A DNA stretch of 64,000 bases from Burkholderia sp. OK233 (lineage in GTDB: Bacteria; Pseudomonadota; Gammaproteobacteria; Burkholderiales; Burkholderiaceae), in the NCBI RefSeq assembly GCF_900230185.1, contig NZ_OCSR01000001.1:2480001-2544000 (forward strand). Direction: 5' to 3'. Both the position numbers and the translations under genes were made by a program. Below, piece after piece: positions 1 to 8,431 of this stretch. The notes below the pieces were generated by a model. That model was not told the DNA's origin, ran no database searches, and worked only from the letters and a program-made list of their open reading frames with translations. Each line of letters begins with the position of its first letter. The first letter of the stretch is position 1.

Positions 1-208
1 TGAAGAACGCGACATTTTCGCGACGCGGCTGGCGCGACGCGCACGACGGGCGGCAGAACACCCCTGTCGTTTTGACGGCGTAGAAGAACACGCCGTCGGC
101 CTGCGGCTCGCGGCGGGTGACGGCTTCCCAACGCTCGGCGTCGGTGGTCCAGCTGTTGGTGCCGACGGCGGTTTCGCTGCCGGTCTCGGTACGGTCGGTG
201 CGGTTCAT
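1..208 (-). CDS. ada: Ada-type DNA methylphosphotriester repair protein, N-terminal part (cut by window edge)
   Basis: Only the first 69 codons are in the window; the gene runs off base 1. The start is the ATG at 206-208. The visible part is the Ada N-terminal zinc/methyl-acceptor domain: the stretch FYAVKTTGVFCRPSC followed by RENVAFF matches the family core. C52 corresponds to the acceptor cysteine (C38 in E. coli) and C56 to the next zinc ligand. In the family this domain takes methyl groups from phosphotriesters and turns Ada into an activator of alkylation-repair genes. Whether the AraC-type and methylguanine-transferase domains follow cannot be seen. Confidence 0.85.
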   Translation of the reverse strand, partial: MNRTDRTETGSETAVGTNSWTTDAERWEAVTRREPQADGVFFYAVKTTGVFCRPSCASRQPRRENVAFF

Positions 209-386
209 GACGGTCCCGGAAAGTCGGTGTCGATGCTCACCAATGTAGGCCGCATGCCAACACACTACGCCCCGGTTCTTGCTCTGTCATTGCGCTTCCT
301 CGTAGGGCCGGAAGCCCCGCCGGGCGCCCGTTTCGCCTCAAACTGCGACAATTTTGCCCGATATCGGGTTTTCCCTTAAAAAGTTA

Positions 387-415
387 TTGCGTCGCATCAA
401 CCCGATGTGTATATT
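387..415 (+). promoter_or_regulatory. Sigma-70-like promoter for a short transcript
   Basis: A -35 box TTGCGT (387-392) and a -10 box TATATT (410-415) are separated by exactly 17 bases, which puts the start of transcription near 422. The next gene begins at 605, but a terminator lies in between at 455-484, so the promoter fits a short RNA better than an mRNA. Confidence 0.55.
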
Positions 416-421
416 AGTACT

Positions 422-485
422 TGTCTCCTCCATGTCTCCTCCTGATATGGATTCAGCCCGCTCCACATAGAGCGGGCTTTTTTTC
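422..485 (+). ncRNA. Candidate small RNA with two CTCCTCC motifs and its own terminator
   Basis: About 64 nt lie between the predicted start site (~422) and the end of a T run. The 5' part carries TCTCCTCC twice (423-430 and 435-442), complementary to Shine-Dalgarno sequences. The 3' part is a perfect GC-rich hairpin with T7. Compact sRNAs with repeated anti-SD motifs are known in several bacteria, and the layout here matches that architecture. No ORF is evident inside. Expression and targets are inference. Confidence 0.5.
455..484 (+). terminator. Rho-independent terminator
   Basis: The arms AGCCCGCTC (455-463) and GAGCGGGCT (470-478) form a 9-bp perfect stem with a 6-nt loop, followed by an uninterrupted T run to 484. 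Confidence 0.8.
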
Positions 486-604
486 GTCTGAACATTTCTG
501 ATCTGCCCCTCGTGGCCGGTCATTACCCGCTCTCGCAGCGCCGTTCTTTCTCCTACACTGGTGGCTGTTCATCCGTTCTGCGAGCCAGCCTTGGGGCGTT
601 CGAT

Positions 605-1030
605 ATGAAAATCCACATTCGCGAGATCGATCACATCGTCATTCGGGCGTCGAACGTTCCGGAGATGACGCGCTTTTATTGCGAGGTGCTCGGTTGCAGC
701 ATCGAGAAGGAGCAAGCCGATCTGGGCCTGACGCAGTTGCGCGCGGGGCGCTCGCTGATTGACCTGTTAAAGGTCGGCGCGAAGCTCGATCACCCCGAAA
801 ACGGCGTGCCAGGCGCGGGGCGGAATATGGACCACGTGTGCTTGCGGGTTGAGCCATTCGACGCCGAGGCGCTCACGGCGCATCTGGCCGAACACGGCGC
901 GCGGCCTGGCGAGGCGGCTTTGCGCTATGGCGCGGACGGGTTTGGGCAGTCGCTGTATCTGTTCGACCCGGAAGGCAATATGGTCGAACTCAAAGGGCCG
1001 CCCGAAGCGGCGCGTGTGACGTCGCTGTAA
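605..1030 (+). CDS. VOC-family (glyoxalase/bleomycin-resistance fold) protein
   Basis: A 141-aa single-domain protein. I chose the ATG at 605 because the fold begins right after it (IREIDHIVIRASN); the frame stays open upstream to a GTG at 512, but that extension has no family character. Likely metal ligands are H10 in the first beta strand, the H of MDHVCLRVE mid-protein and the E of GNMVELKGP near the end. This spacing is typical of vicinal-oxygen-chelate enzymes, which act as homodimers on small substrates. The substrate is not identifiable. It converges with yaeQ, with 20 bases between the genes. Confidence 0.8.
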   Translation: MKIHIREIDHIVIRASNVPEMTRFYCEVLGCSIEKEQADLGLTQLRAGRSLIDLLKVGAKLDHPENGVPGAGRNMDHVCLRVEPFDAEALTAHLAEHGARPGEAALRYGADGFGQSLYLFDPEGNMVELKGPPEAARVTSL

Positions 1031-1050
1031 CGGGCGCGCTACCAAGGCCC

Positions 1051-1608
1051 CTACCACGCGTTAGCGGGCGCCTTCAACACCGTCCACTCGATCTTCACCG
1101 CATCGGCGTCGGCGCTGCCGAGCCATGCTTCGCCGTCCTGCACGGTGCATTGCAGACGCATGGTCCGTTCGGCCAGCGAGCCGAGCGCGGCGGCGATGTC
1201 TTCGCCGAGCGTCCACACCGTCACATTGCGCATGCGTTCGACCTTACCGCGCACGCCTTGCCACCAGATGTCCGACGTGCGGCCGCCGTAAGCGATCACG
1301 ATCACCTCGTTCGAGCGGCCGCTCGCCTTGGCAATGCGCCGTTCATCCGGCTGGCCGACTTCGATCCAGGTTTCGATCGCGCCGGTGAGGTCCTTCTGCC
1401 ACAGGTCAGGTTCGTCGACGTCCGACAAACCTTTGCAGAACTCAAGGCGTTCCTGCGCGAACAACGCGAATGCGGCGACGCGGACCATCATCCGTTCGTC
1501 GGTTTCCGAGGGATGGCGGGCGATCGTCAGGGAATGGTCGGCGTAATAGTGCCGGTCCATGTTGGCGATCTGGAGTTCCGCCTTGTAAATCGTCGATTTG
1601 AGAGCCAT
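1051..1608 (-). CDS. yaeQ: YaeQ family protein
   Basis: 185 aa beginning MALKSTIYKAELQIANMDRHYY, the characteristic YaeQ N terminus. The family core HPSETDERMMVRV and the later QPDERRIAKASGR and WWQGVRGK blocks are present. The frame is open further upstream to 1896, but those 96 residues run over the neighbouring lysR gene and have no YaeQ character, so I use the ATG at 1606-1608. YaeQ has a PD-(D/E)XK-like fold. Its molecular function is poorly defined; an older link to RfaH-like suppression was not sustained. Confidence 0.88.
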   Translation of the reverse strand: MALKSTIYKAELQIANMDRHYYADHSLTIARHPSETDERMMVRVAAFALFAQERLEFCKGLSDVDEPDLWQKDLTGAIETWIEVGQPDERRIAKASGRSNEVIVIAYGGRTSDIWWQGVRGKVERMRNVTVWTLGEDIAAALGSLAERTMRLQCTVQDGEAWLGSADADAVKIEWTVLKAPANAW

Positions 1609-1626
1609 GCCGTTACTAAACCAGGC

Positions 1627-1647
1627 GTTCGCTCCACCGGAGCGAAC
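1627..1647. repeat. Perfect 9-bp inverted repeat in the yaeQ leader
   Basis: GTTCGCTCC (1627-1635) and GGAGCGAAC (1639-1647) are separated by 3 bases. The hairpin sits about 20 bases upstream of the yaeQ start. It has no T run on the yaeQ strand, so it is not an ordinary terminator; a leader structure or operator is possible. Confidence 0.4.
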
Positions 1648-1757
1648 AGAAAAAGAATCGTCGACGGCGCGTTGCCGTTTTCCGTGTTTGTTGTACATCG
1701 CTGTTCCTCCCGAGCCTAACGTCGGCTGCAATTGCGCTATTGCAACGGGAGAAGCAT

Positions 1758-2735
1758 TTATCGCGCCACTGTTGGCTCGAAAGCAGTGCCATACACTTCG
1801 GCAGCGGCTTCCCGCAAGGCTTCGAGCACGACGGAGGCCGCCGGCGAAAGCAGATGCGACTGGCGCGTGATGATACCGAATGTATCCATTCTGCACGGTA
1901 AATCGACCGGTACCTGCTTGAGGACACCGTACTGTTGGTACTGACGCGCCACTTCGTCAGGTAAAACCGCCAACATGTCGCTTTGAAGTAATAAGCTCGA
2001 AATCGCCAGAAAATTGTTGGTATTGACGACGTTTTGGGGCGGATTCAGTCCGATCTGCGAAAACATCAGATCAAAGCGATGGCGCAAAACGCTGCCCGGC
2101 GGGTGCAAAACCCAGCTCGCGTTGACGATTCCGCGCAGTGTCAAACCTGTTTCATTTTCGAGAGGATGGCCGGGACGCGCCACCACGCATAGCGGCTCGT
2201 CGGCGAGCGGCTCGTAGCGGACCTCCGTCTTGAACTGGTTCTGCCGCTCCAGTACCCGGCCGATCATGATGTCCAGTTCGCCTTCGGCGAGCCGCGGCAG
2301 CATCACGTCCGACGTTTCCACTTCCAGCCAGATTTGCAGCTGTGGATAACGTTCTTTCACGCTGGCGATGGCGCGCGGCACCATCGTCGCGGCGGCCGCG
2401 GCGATCACGCCGATTCGCACCTGGCCGGCCAGACCGGCGCGCAGTGCCGAGATTTCATCGTGTGCGTGGCTGAGATTCGAGAGCACCATGCGCGCGTGAC
2501 GGATCATCACCTCGCCATACAGGGTGGCGTGCATGCCGTGCGGTGTGCGGTCGAACAGACTCACCTCCAGCATGTCCTCCAGCTCTTTCAGGAGCCGCGA
2601 CGCGGCGGGCTGGGTCATTCCAAGCACGTCGGCGGCACGCCGGACGTTGCCCTCCTCTTCCATCGCTGCGAGCAGCAGCAACTGCCGCGTCTTGAGCCGC
2701 GCCCGCACGAACCAGTTCGAGTAGCTACGCGTCAT
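1758..2735 (-). CDS. LysR-type transcriptional regulator (GbpR-like), sugar-locus regulator
   Basis: 325 aa. The winged helix-turn-helix covers roughly residues 14-72 (RAADVLGMTQPAASRLLKELE), followed by a long periplasmic-binding-like sensor domain from about residue 100. The N-terminal layout and sensor sequence resemble GbpR-type regulators that control sugar-binding-protein operons. It is divergent from the aldehyde dehydrogenase at 2913 with a 177-bp shared control region, the classic arrangement for a LysR protein governing the neighbouring operon. Regulation of the AraFGH-type transporter genes by this protein is inference from position. Confidence 0.85.
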   Translation of the reverse strand: MTRSYSNWFVRARLKTRQLLLLAAMEEEGNVRRAADVLGMTQPAASRLLKELEDMLEVSLFDRTPHGMHATLYGEVMIRHARMVLSNLSHAHDEISALRAGLAGQVRIGVIAAAAATMVPRAIASVKERYPQLQIWLEVETSDVMLPRLAEGELDIMIGRVLERQNQFKTEVRYEPLADEPLCVVARPGHPLENETGLTLRGIVNASWVLHPPGSVLRHRFDLMFSQIGLNPPQNVVNTNNFLAISSLLLQSDMLAVLPDEVARQYQQYGVLKQVPVDLPCRMDTFGIITRQSHLLSPAASVVLEALREAAAEVYGTAFEPTVAR

Positions 2736-2804
2736 GGCCTGTCTCCCTGTGCGGCTCGATGCCGTCTATCGGACGATTTGCCGTCGTGAAGTCTCCATGA
2801 TGCC

Positions 2805-2820
2805 ATATCGAAAATGATAT
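2805..2820. promoter_or_regulatory. Candidate LysR operator in the divergent promoter region
   Basis: ATATC (2805-2809) and GATAT (2816-2820) form a short dyad with a 6-base spacer, in the AT-rich part of the 177-bp gap between the divergent regulator and aldehyde dehydrogenase genes. Size and place fit a LysR T-N11/12-A site, but the dyad is only 5 bp per arm. Confidence 0.35.
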
Positions 2821-2912
2821 CGGGATGGCCGAAAAAGGGATTGGAAAGTTATTGGGGCGGCTCATACCATTCGTGGACTTTCTGAGCTTCCCCATGTGGC
2901 GCCCTCCCGTCG

Positions 2913-4367
2913 ATGAATCGCGATCCGCTCGTCCCGCTCGTTGCCAGTCCGTTCCGCCATTACATCAATGGCGGATGGGAGACGGGCGCGACCACCGGCG
3001 TGTCGCTCAATCCGTCGGATCTGGATGAACCGGTCGGCGACTACGTCCGGGCCGATGCAAGACAGACCGATACGGCCATCGAAGCGGCCAGCGCGGCGTT
3101 CCGCGAATGGTCCCAGGGTTCGGCGCAGCGCCGCGCGGATGCGCTCGATGCGATCGGCAGCGAGATGCTGGCGCGGCGCGACGAACTCGGCCGGCTGCTC
3201 GCGCGCGAGGTCGGCAAGCCGTTGCCGGAAGCCTTAAGTGAAGCCACGCGCGCCGGCCAGATTTTCAAATTCTTCGCCGCCCAGGCGCTCCGCGCGTTTG
3301 CCGAGCCCGTGGCGTCGGCGCGTGCCGGCGTCGAGATCGACGTGACGCGTGAACCGCTCGGCGTCATCGGCATCATCGCGCCTTGGAGCGCGCCGCTGGC
3401 GATTGCCGCCGCCAAGATTGGCGCTGCCCTCGCCTACGGCAATTGCGTGGTCTTCAAACCGGCCGAATCGGCAGCGGGTTGCGCGGCGGCGCTGGCATCG
3501 ATTGTCAGCCGCGCAGGTTTGCCGGCCGGCGTATTCAATCTGGTGATGGGCAGCGGCCGGCAGGTCGGCGCGCGGATCGCCGCGCATCCGTTGGTGGCGG
3601 CGATCAGTTTCACGGGGTCGGCAGAAACCGGCACACGTGTCCTGCAGGTTGCCGCTGCGAGGCAAGCACGCGTGCAACTGGAAATGGGCGGCAAGAATCC
3701 CTTCGTGGTGCTGGCCGATGCCGACCTCGACGGCGCCGTCGATGCAGCCCTCAGCGGCGCCTATGGTTCCACCGGCCAATGCAGTACGGCTGCGTCGAGG
3801 TTGATCGTCGAGCGTGCGGTGTTCGAGCCGTTCGTCGACGCATTGCAGGCGAAGCTCGCCAGACTCAGCGTCGATCACGCACTGAAGCACGGCACGGATA
3901 TTGGCCCGGTCGCCAACGCCGCGCAGTTGGAGCGCAATCTCGATTACGTACGCGTTGGTCAGGAGGAAGGCGCGCACTTGCTGCACGGCGACGGCGGTCG
4001 CCAGCTGGAGCGCGCGACACGTGGCTACTTTTTCGAACCGGCTTTGTTTATCGGCGAACCTGAACACCGCATCGCACGAGACGAGATATTCGGTCCACTC
4101 GCTGTCGTGCTGAAAGCCGACGACTACGACCACGCGCTGCAGCTCGCGAACGACACCGCTTACGGTCTATGCGCCGGCATCTGCACGCGCTCCTTGAGTC
4201 GCGCGCGGCATTTCCGCCGCCACGCGCAATGCGGCCTCGTCACGATCAATCTGCCGACAACCACCGTCGAGCATCACGCGCCTGGTGGCGGCCGCAAGGC
4301 GTCGGCCTACGGCGCAACCGATGCAGCGTTCTGGACGGCCGTGAAAACGGCCTACGTTGCGGATTGA
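2913..4367 (+). CDS. NAD(P)+-dependent aldehyde dehydrogenase, candidate 2-oxoglutarate semialdehyde dehydrogenase
   Basis: 484 aa, full length for the ALDH superfamily. Visible key residues are K182 (FKPAE), the cofactor loop FTGSAETG (~233-240), general base E257 (LEMGGK) and catalytic C290 (GSTGQC). These enzymes oxidise aldehydes to acids with NAD(P)+. With an arabinose-type ABC transporter and an arabonate-type dehydratase directly downstream, a role in the last step of non-phosphorylative pentose oxidation (2-oxoglutarate semialdehyde to 2-oxoglutarate) is a reasonable inference, but other aldehydes cannot be excluded. The 258 bases to araF suggest that araF has its own promoter. Confidence 0.8.
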   Translation: MNRDPLVPLVASPFRHYINGGWETGATTGVSLNPSDLDEPVGDYVRADARQTDTAIEAASAAFREWSQGSAQRRADALDAIGSEMLARRDELGRLLAREVGKPLPEALSEATRAGQIFKFFAAQALRAFAEPVASARAGVEIDVTREPLGVIGIIAPWSAPLAIAAAKIGAALAYGNCVVFKPAESAAGCAAALASIVSRAGLPAGVFNLVMGSGRQVGARIAAHPLVAAISFTGSAETGTRVLQVAAARQARVQLEMGGKNPFVVLADADLDGAVDAALSGAYGSTGQCSTAASRLIVERAVFEPFVDALQAKLARLSVDHALKHGTDIGPVANAAQLERNLDYVRVGQEEGAHLLHGDGGRQLERATRGYFFEPALFIGEPEHRIARDEIFGPLAVVLKADDYDHALQLANDTAYGLCAGICTRSLSRARHFRRHAQCGLVTINLPTTTVEHHAPGGGRKASAYGATDAAFWTAVKTAYVAD

Positions 4368-4625
4368 TGGCGATGAGACGTGCTTACTTCGCCACTCCTC
4401 CCACGGCTCAGTCCACTGCCCGTTGCAGCGCCGTAGCCGCCATGTATCTCGCAGTTCACTCGGCCGCGAATCTCACCGCTCAGCACGCATGGCGTTGCAC
4501 GGCGCACGCTGCCGCGATTCGAGGCGCTCACGCTATCGCCCATCCACGCCCCGGCTGACGCCACCGTGCATTCCCCGCTGCAAATAAACGAAACCAATGC
4601 AGCTTTTCAACCTCAGGAGACAAGT

Positions 4626-5630
4626 ATGACCAGCAAGCTTCGCCGTTTGACGCTATCCGCGATCGCCGCCGCGACTCTCGCCGCGCCCTTTACCGCACAA
4701 TTCTCCGCGCACGCCGATCAGCCGCTCAAAGTCGGCTTCCTCGTGAAGATGCCGGAACAGGCCTGGTTCATCAACGAACAGAAAGCCGCCACCGCGCTCG
4801 GCCAGAAGGACGGCTTCGCGGTGGTCAACATCGGCACGCCCGACGGCGAAAAAGTGCTGGCCGCGATCGATAACCTCGGCGCGCAAGGCGCCAAAGGTTT
4901 CGTGATCTGTGCGCCCGACGTGCGGCTCGGACCGGCGATCCAGGCGCGTGCGAAGCGCTACAACATGAAGTTTGTCACCGTCGACGATCAACTCGTCGAC
5001 TCCACCGGCAAACCGCTGCCGAACGTGCCGCATCTGGGCATGTCCGCGTTCAAGATCGGCAATCAGGTCGGCACGGCGATCTCCGAAGAGATGAAGCGCC
5101 GCGGCTGGAAGCCGGAAGAAGTCGGCGCGCTGCGCATCACGAACTACGAACTGCCGACCGCCAAACTGCGCACCGACGGCGCAACGGAATCGCTGTTGGC
5201 CGGTGGCTTCAAGAAGGAAAACATCTTCGACGCCCCGCAAAAGACCACCGATGACGAAGGCGGTTTCAACGCATCGTCGCCGGTGCTCGCGCAGCATCCG
5301 AACATCAAGAAGTGGGTGATCTTCGCGCTCAACGAGGAAAGCGTGCTGGGTGGCGTTCGCGCGACAGAGCAGCTTCACATTCCGTCGGCGGATGTGATCG
5401 GCGTCGGCATCAACGGTGCGGGCGAAGCGTTTGCCGAGTTCCAGAAGAAGGAACCGACGGGCTTCTACGGCACGATCGCCGTGAGCTCGACGATGCACGG
5501 CAAGGAGAGCACGGAGAACCTCGTCGAGTGGATCAAGGACGGCAAGCAGCCGCCGGCCGACACGCAAACCACCGGCAAGCTGATGGTGCGTGGCAACTGG
5601 CAGGACGTGCGTAAAGAGCTCGGTATTTAA
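4626..5630 (+). CDS. araF: L-arabinose-type ABC transporter, periplasmic substrate-binding protein
   Basis: 334 aa. The ATG at 4626 is preceded by CAGGAGA. Residues 1-30 form a Sec signal peptide ending FSAHA, followed by the periplasmic-binding-protein type I fold (KVGFLVKMPEQAWF...). The sequence reads as AraF: it captures L-arabinose (or a close aldopentose or aldohexose) in the periplasm and delivers it to AraH. It is first of araF-araG-araH in the usual order. Confidence 0.85.
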   Translation: MTSKLRRLTLSAIAAATLAAPFTAQFSAHADQPLKVGFLVKMPEQAWFINEQKAATALGQKDGFAVVNIGTPDGEKVLAAIDNLGAQGAKGFVICAPDVRLGPAIQARAKRYNMKFVTVDDQLVDSTGKPLPNVPHLGMSAFKIGNQVGTAISEEMKRRGWKPEEVGALRITNYELPTAKLRTDGATESLLAGGFKKENIFDAPQKTTDDEGGFNASSPVLAQHPNIKKWVIFALNEESVLGGVRATEQLHIPSADVIGVGINGAGEAFAEFQKKEPTGFYGTIAVSSTMHGKESTENLVEWIKDGKQPPADTQTTGKLMVRGNWQDVRKELGI

Positions 5631-5729
5631 GCGGTATTCGAGTCTGCACACTGCGGGCCTTTTTCACGTTCACGCTGACATCAACGCGAGATCGGCCCGT
5701 ACAGCTTGTCTACCCGCTAAAGGCTTTTG

Positions 5730-7283
5730 ATGACGGTTTCTCACACTGGCGAAACAGCGCAGCAGCACGTGCAAGCGCCCTCACCTACGCTTGCGTCGAC
5801 TGACCCGTATCTGCAACTCGACGGCATCACCGTGCGCTTTCCCGGCGTGCTCGCGCTCGACCAGGTGTCGCTCGACGTGCGGCGCGGCGAAGTACACGGA
5901 TTGATGGGCGAAAACGGCGCCGGCAAATCGACGCTGCTCAAAGTGCTGTCCGGTGTAAACCAGCCGGCAGCGGGTACCTTGTTGCTCGATGGTGTCGAGC
6001 AGCAGTTTGTCACCACCAAGGCGGCCATTGCGGCGGGTGTCGCGATCATCTATCAGGAACTGCATCTGGTGCCTGAACTGACCGTCGCCGAAAACCTGAT
6101 GCTCGGCGCCCTGCCCAACCGCTTCGGCGTGCTCGATGAAAAGGCGCTGGTTGCACGTGCGGTGCGCGAGCTGGAAAGACTCGGCGAAAAAATCGACCCG
6201 TCGCAGCAGGTGAAGAATCTGTCGATCGGTCAGCGGCAGATGATCGAAATCGGCAAGGCGCTGATGCGCGATGCGCGTGTGATCGCGTTCGACGAACCGA
6301 CGAGTTCGTTGTCGTCGCGCGAAACCGCGCAGCTGTTCCGGATCATTCGCGCGTTGAAGGCCGAGGGCCGCGCGATCATCTATGTCACGCATCGGATGGA
6401 CGAAGTCTACGAATTGTGCGACCGCGTGACGGTGTTTCGCGACGGGCGCCGCATCGATACGTTCGAAGCCGGCGACGGACTCGATCGCGATCGCCTGATC
6501 AGTTGCATGGTGGGCCGTTCGATTGCCGACGTGTACGGCTACCGCACACGCGAACTGGGTGGCCTGCAACTCGAAGTCAGGGACCTGATGGGGCGCGGCT
6601 TGCGCGAACCGGCCTCGTTTACCGCACGTAAAGGTGAGATCGTCGGCTTCTTCGGTCTGGTGGGTGCAGGCCGTTCGGAGCTGATGAAACTGATTTACGG
6701 CGCCGTCAAACCGAGCGCCGGTGAGATCGCGCTCAAGGGAAAACGCGTGCGTTTCGCCACGCCGCGCGATGCCGTGCGCGCGGGCGTCGCACTGTGTCCG
6801 GAAGATCGCAAACAGGAAGGCATCGTCTCGATTGCTTCGGTGTCGGACAATCTCAACATCAGTTGCCGCCGTCACTTCAGCCGTTTCAACGTGCTTAACG
6901 GCCGCAAGGAAGCGCAGACCGCGAAAGAGTTCATCGGCAAGCTCTCGATCAAAACGCGTAACGGCGAAACGCCGATCGGCACGCTTTCCGGCGGCAATCA
7001 GCAGAAGGTGATTCTGTCGCGCTGGCTCGCTGAAGACATCGACGTGTTCCTCATGGACGAACCCACGCGCGGCATCGACGTCGGCGCGCGCAGCGAGATT
7101 TATGGCCTGCTGTATGGGCTCGCTGAAGCGGGCCGCACGGTCATTGTCGTGTCGAGCGATTTGGCCGAAGTGATCGGCGTGGCGGATCGCGTGATCGTGA
7201 TGAAGGAAGGCCGCATCGTCGGCAATCTGCCGAAGGCGCAGGCCACGCCGGATGCACTGATCAAGCTTGCGCTGCCACGCTGA
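5730..7283 (+). CDS. araG: Sugar ABC transporter ATP-binding protein, two fused cassettes
   Basis: 517 aa from the ATG at 5730; a TTG one codon earlier is ignored. The first cassette has Walker [10 protein letters not shown] (residues 60-68), signature LSIGQRQ and Walker [10 protein letters not shown]. The second has a degenerate P-loop region ([11 protein letters not shown]), signature LSGGNQQK and Walker [11 protein letters not shown]. This double-cassette layout is standard for the sugar (CUT2) ABC family that powers AraFH/RbsBC-type importers on the inner face of the membrane. The ribosome site before the start is weak. Confidence 0.9.
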   Translation: MTVSHTGETAQQHVQAPSPTLASTDPYLQLDGITVRFPGVLALDQVSLDVRRGEVHGLMGENGAGKSTLLKVLSGVNQPAAGTLLLDGVEQQFVTTKAAIAAGVAIIYQELHLVPELTVAENLMLGALPNRFGVLDEKALVARAVRELERLGEKIDPSQQVKNLSIGQRQMIEIGKALMRDARVIAFDEPTSSLSSRETAQLFRIIRALKAEGRAIIYVTHRMDEVYELCDRVTVFRDGRRIDTFEAGDGLDRDRLISCMVGRSIADVYGYRTRELGGLQLEVRDLMGRGLREPASFTARKGEIVGFFGLVGAGRSELMKLIYGAVKPSAGEIALKGKRVRFATPRDAVRAGVALCPEDRKQEGIVSIASVSDNLNISCRRHFSRFNVLNGRKEAQTAKEFIGKLSIKTRNGETPIGTLSGGNQQKVILSRWLAEDIDVFLMDEPTRGIDVGARSEIYGLLYGLAEAGRTVIVVSSDLAEVIGVADRVIVMKEGRIVGNLPKAQATPDALIKLALPR

Positions 7284-7368
7284 GGACGCCGCGCCCGCCA
7301 GTCAACCAAAGGCCACTGAATGCAACCGACGGCAACTGCGTCGCGCCATCGAAAACGGAATAGACATC

Positions 7369-8373
7369 ATGCACACACCCTCAACCGACTCCTCCACGCC
7401 AGCCATCGCTTCGTCGGGCCTGAGCGCGCGCGCCGCGCGCACCTGGGACCTGATCAACAAGTCCGGCATCGTGATGGTGTTCATCATCCTGTTCGCGGCT
7501 TTGTCGTTCACCGTGCCGGATTTCTTGAGCTCGCGAAACATCCAGGGCTTGCTGCTCTCTGTCACGCTAATTGGTTCGATATCCGTAACAATGATGTTCG
7601 TGCTCGCGCTCGGCGAAGTGGATTTGTCGGTGGCGTCGATCGTTGCGTTCGCGGGCGTGGTGGCGTCTACCTTGATTACCGCGACGCATAGCGTGACGCT
7701 CGGCATCGCCGCCGGCGTGCTTGCGGGTGGCGCGGTCGGACTGGTTAACGGCGTGCTCGTCGCGCGCTACAAGATCAACTCGCTGATCGTCACGCTCGCG
7801 ATGATGGAGGTCGTGCGCGGCCTCGCCTTCATTACGTCGAACGGCGACGCGGTGATGATTTCCGAAGAGCGTTTCTTCGACCTCGGCGGCGGCGCGTTCC
7901 TCGGTATTTCCTATCCGATCTGGAGCAACATCGTCGGCTTCGTGCTGTTCGGTTTTCTGCTGAAGAAAACCGTGTTCGGCAAAAACGTGCTGGCCGTGGG
8001 CGGCAATAGCGAGGCCGCTTTGCTCGCGGGCTTGCCGGTCACCCGAATCAAGATCACAGTGTTCGTATTGCAGGGCCTCATAACGGGCTTTGCAGGCGTG
8101 ATGCTGGCGTCACGCATGAGCCTTGGCGACCCGAAAACGTCGGTCGGTCTTGAACTCGGCGTGATCTCCGCATGCGTGCTCGGCGGCGTCTCGCTGACGG
8201 GCGGCGTCGCAACGATTTCCGGTGTGCTGGTCGGCGTGCTAATTATGGGTTCCGTGCAGGACGCAATGAGCCTGATGAATGTGCCGACCTTCTACCAATA
8301 CCTGATTCGCGGCGGGATTCTGCTGCTCGCGGTGTTGTTCGATCAGTACCGCCGCAGCAAGCGCGTGCACTGA
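7369..8373 (+). CDS. araH: Sugar ABC transporter permease
   Basis: 334 aa from the ATG at 7369; the frame stays open upstream into the araG end. It has a cytoplasmic N terminus followed by about ten hydrophobic segments, and the CUT2 permease signatures ALGEVDLSV and GGVSLTGGVATISG. It forms the membrane channel for the AraF/AraG importer. The 85-bp gap after araG and the lack of a terminator suggest co-transcription. Confidence 0.88.
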   Translation: MHTPSTDSSTPAIASSGLSARAARTWDLINKSGIVMVFIILFAALSFTVPDFLSSRNIQGLLLSVTLIGSISVTMMFVLALGEVDLSVASIVAFAGVVASTLITATHSVTLGIAAGVLAGGAVGLVNGVLVARYKINSLIVTLAMMEVVRGLAFITSNGDAVMISEERFFDLGGGAFLGISYPIWSNIVGFVLFGFLLKKTVFGKNVLAVGGNSEAALLAGLPVTRIKITVFVLQGLITGFAGVMLASRMSLGDPKTSVGLELGVISACVLGGVSLTGGVATISGVLVGVLIMGSVQDAMSLMNVPTFYQYLIRGGILLLAVLFDQYRRSKRVH

Positions 8374-8431
8374 CGCTGACACACGCCCCGGGCCAGGCGC
8401 CCCCCCTATATGCTTGCCAACAGGAGATTTC

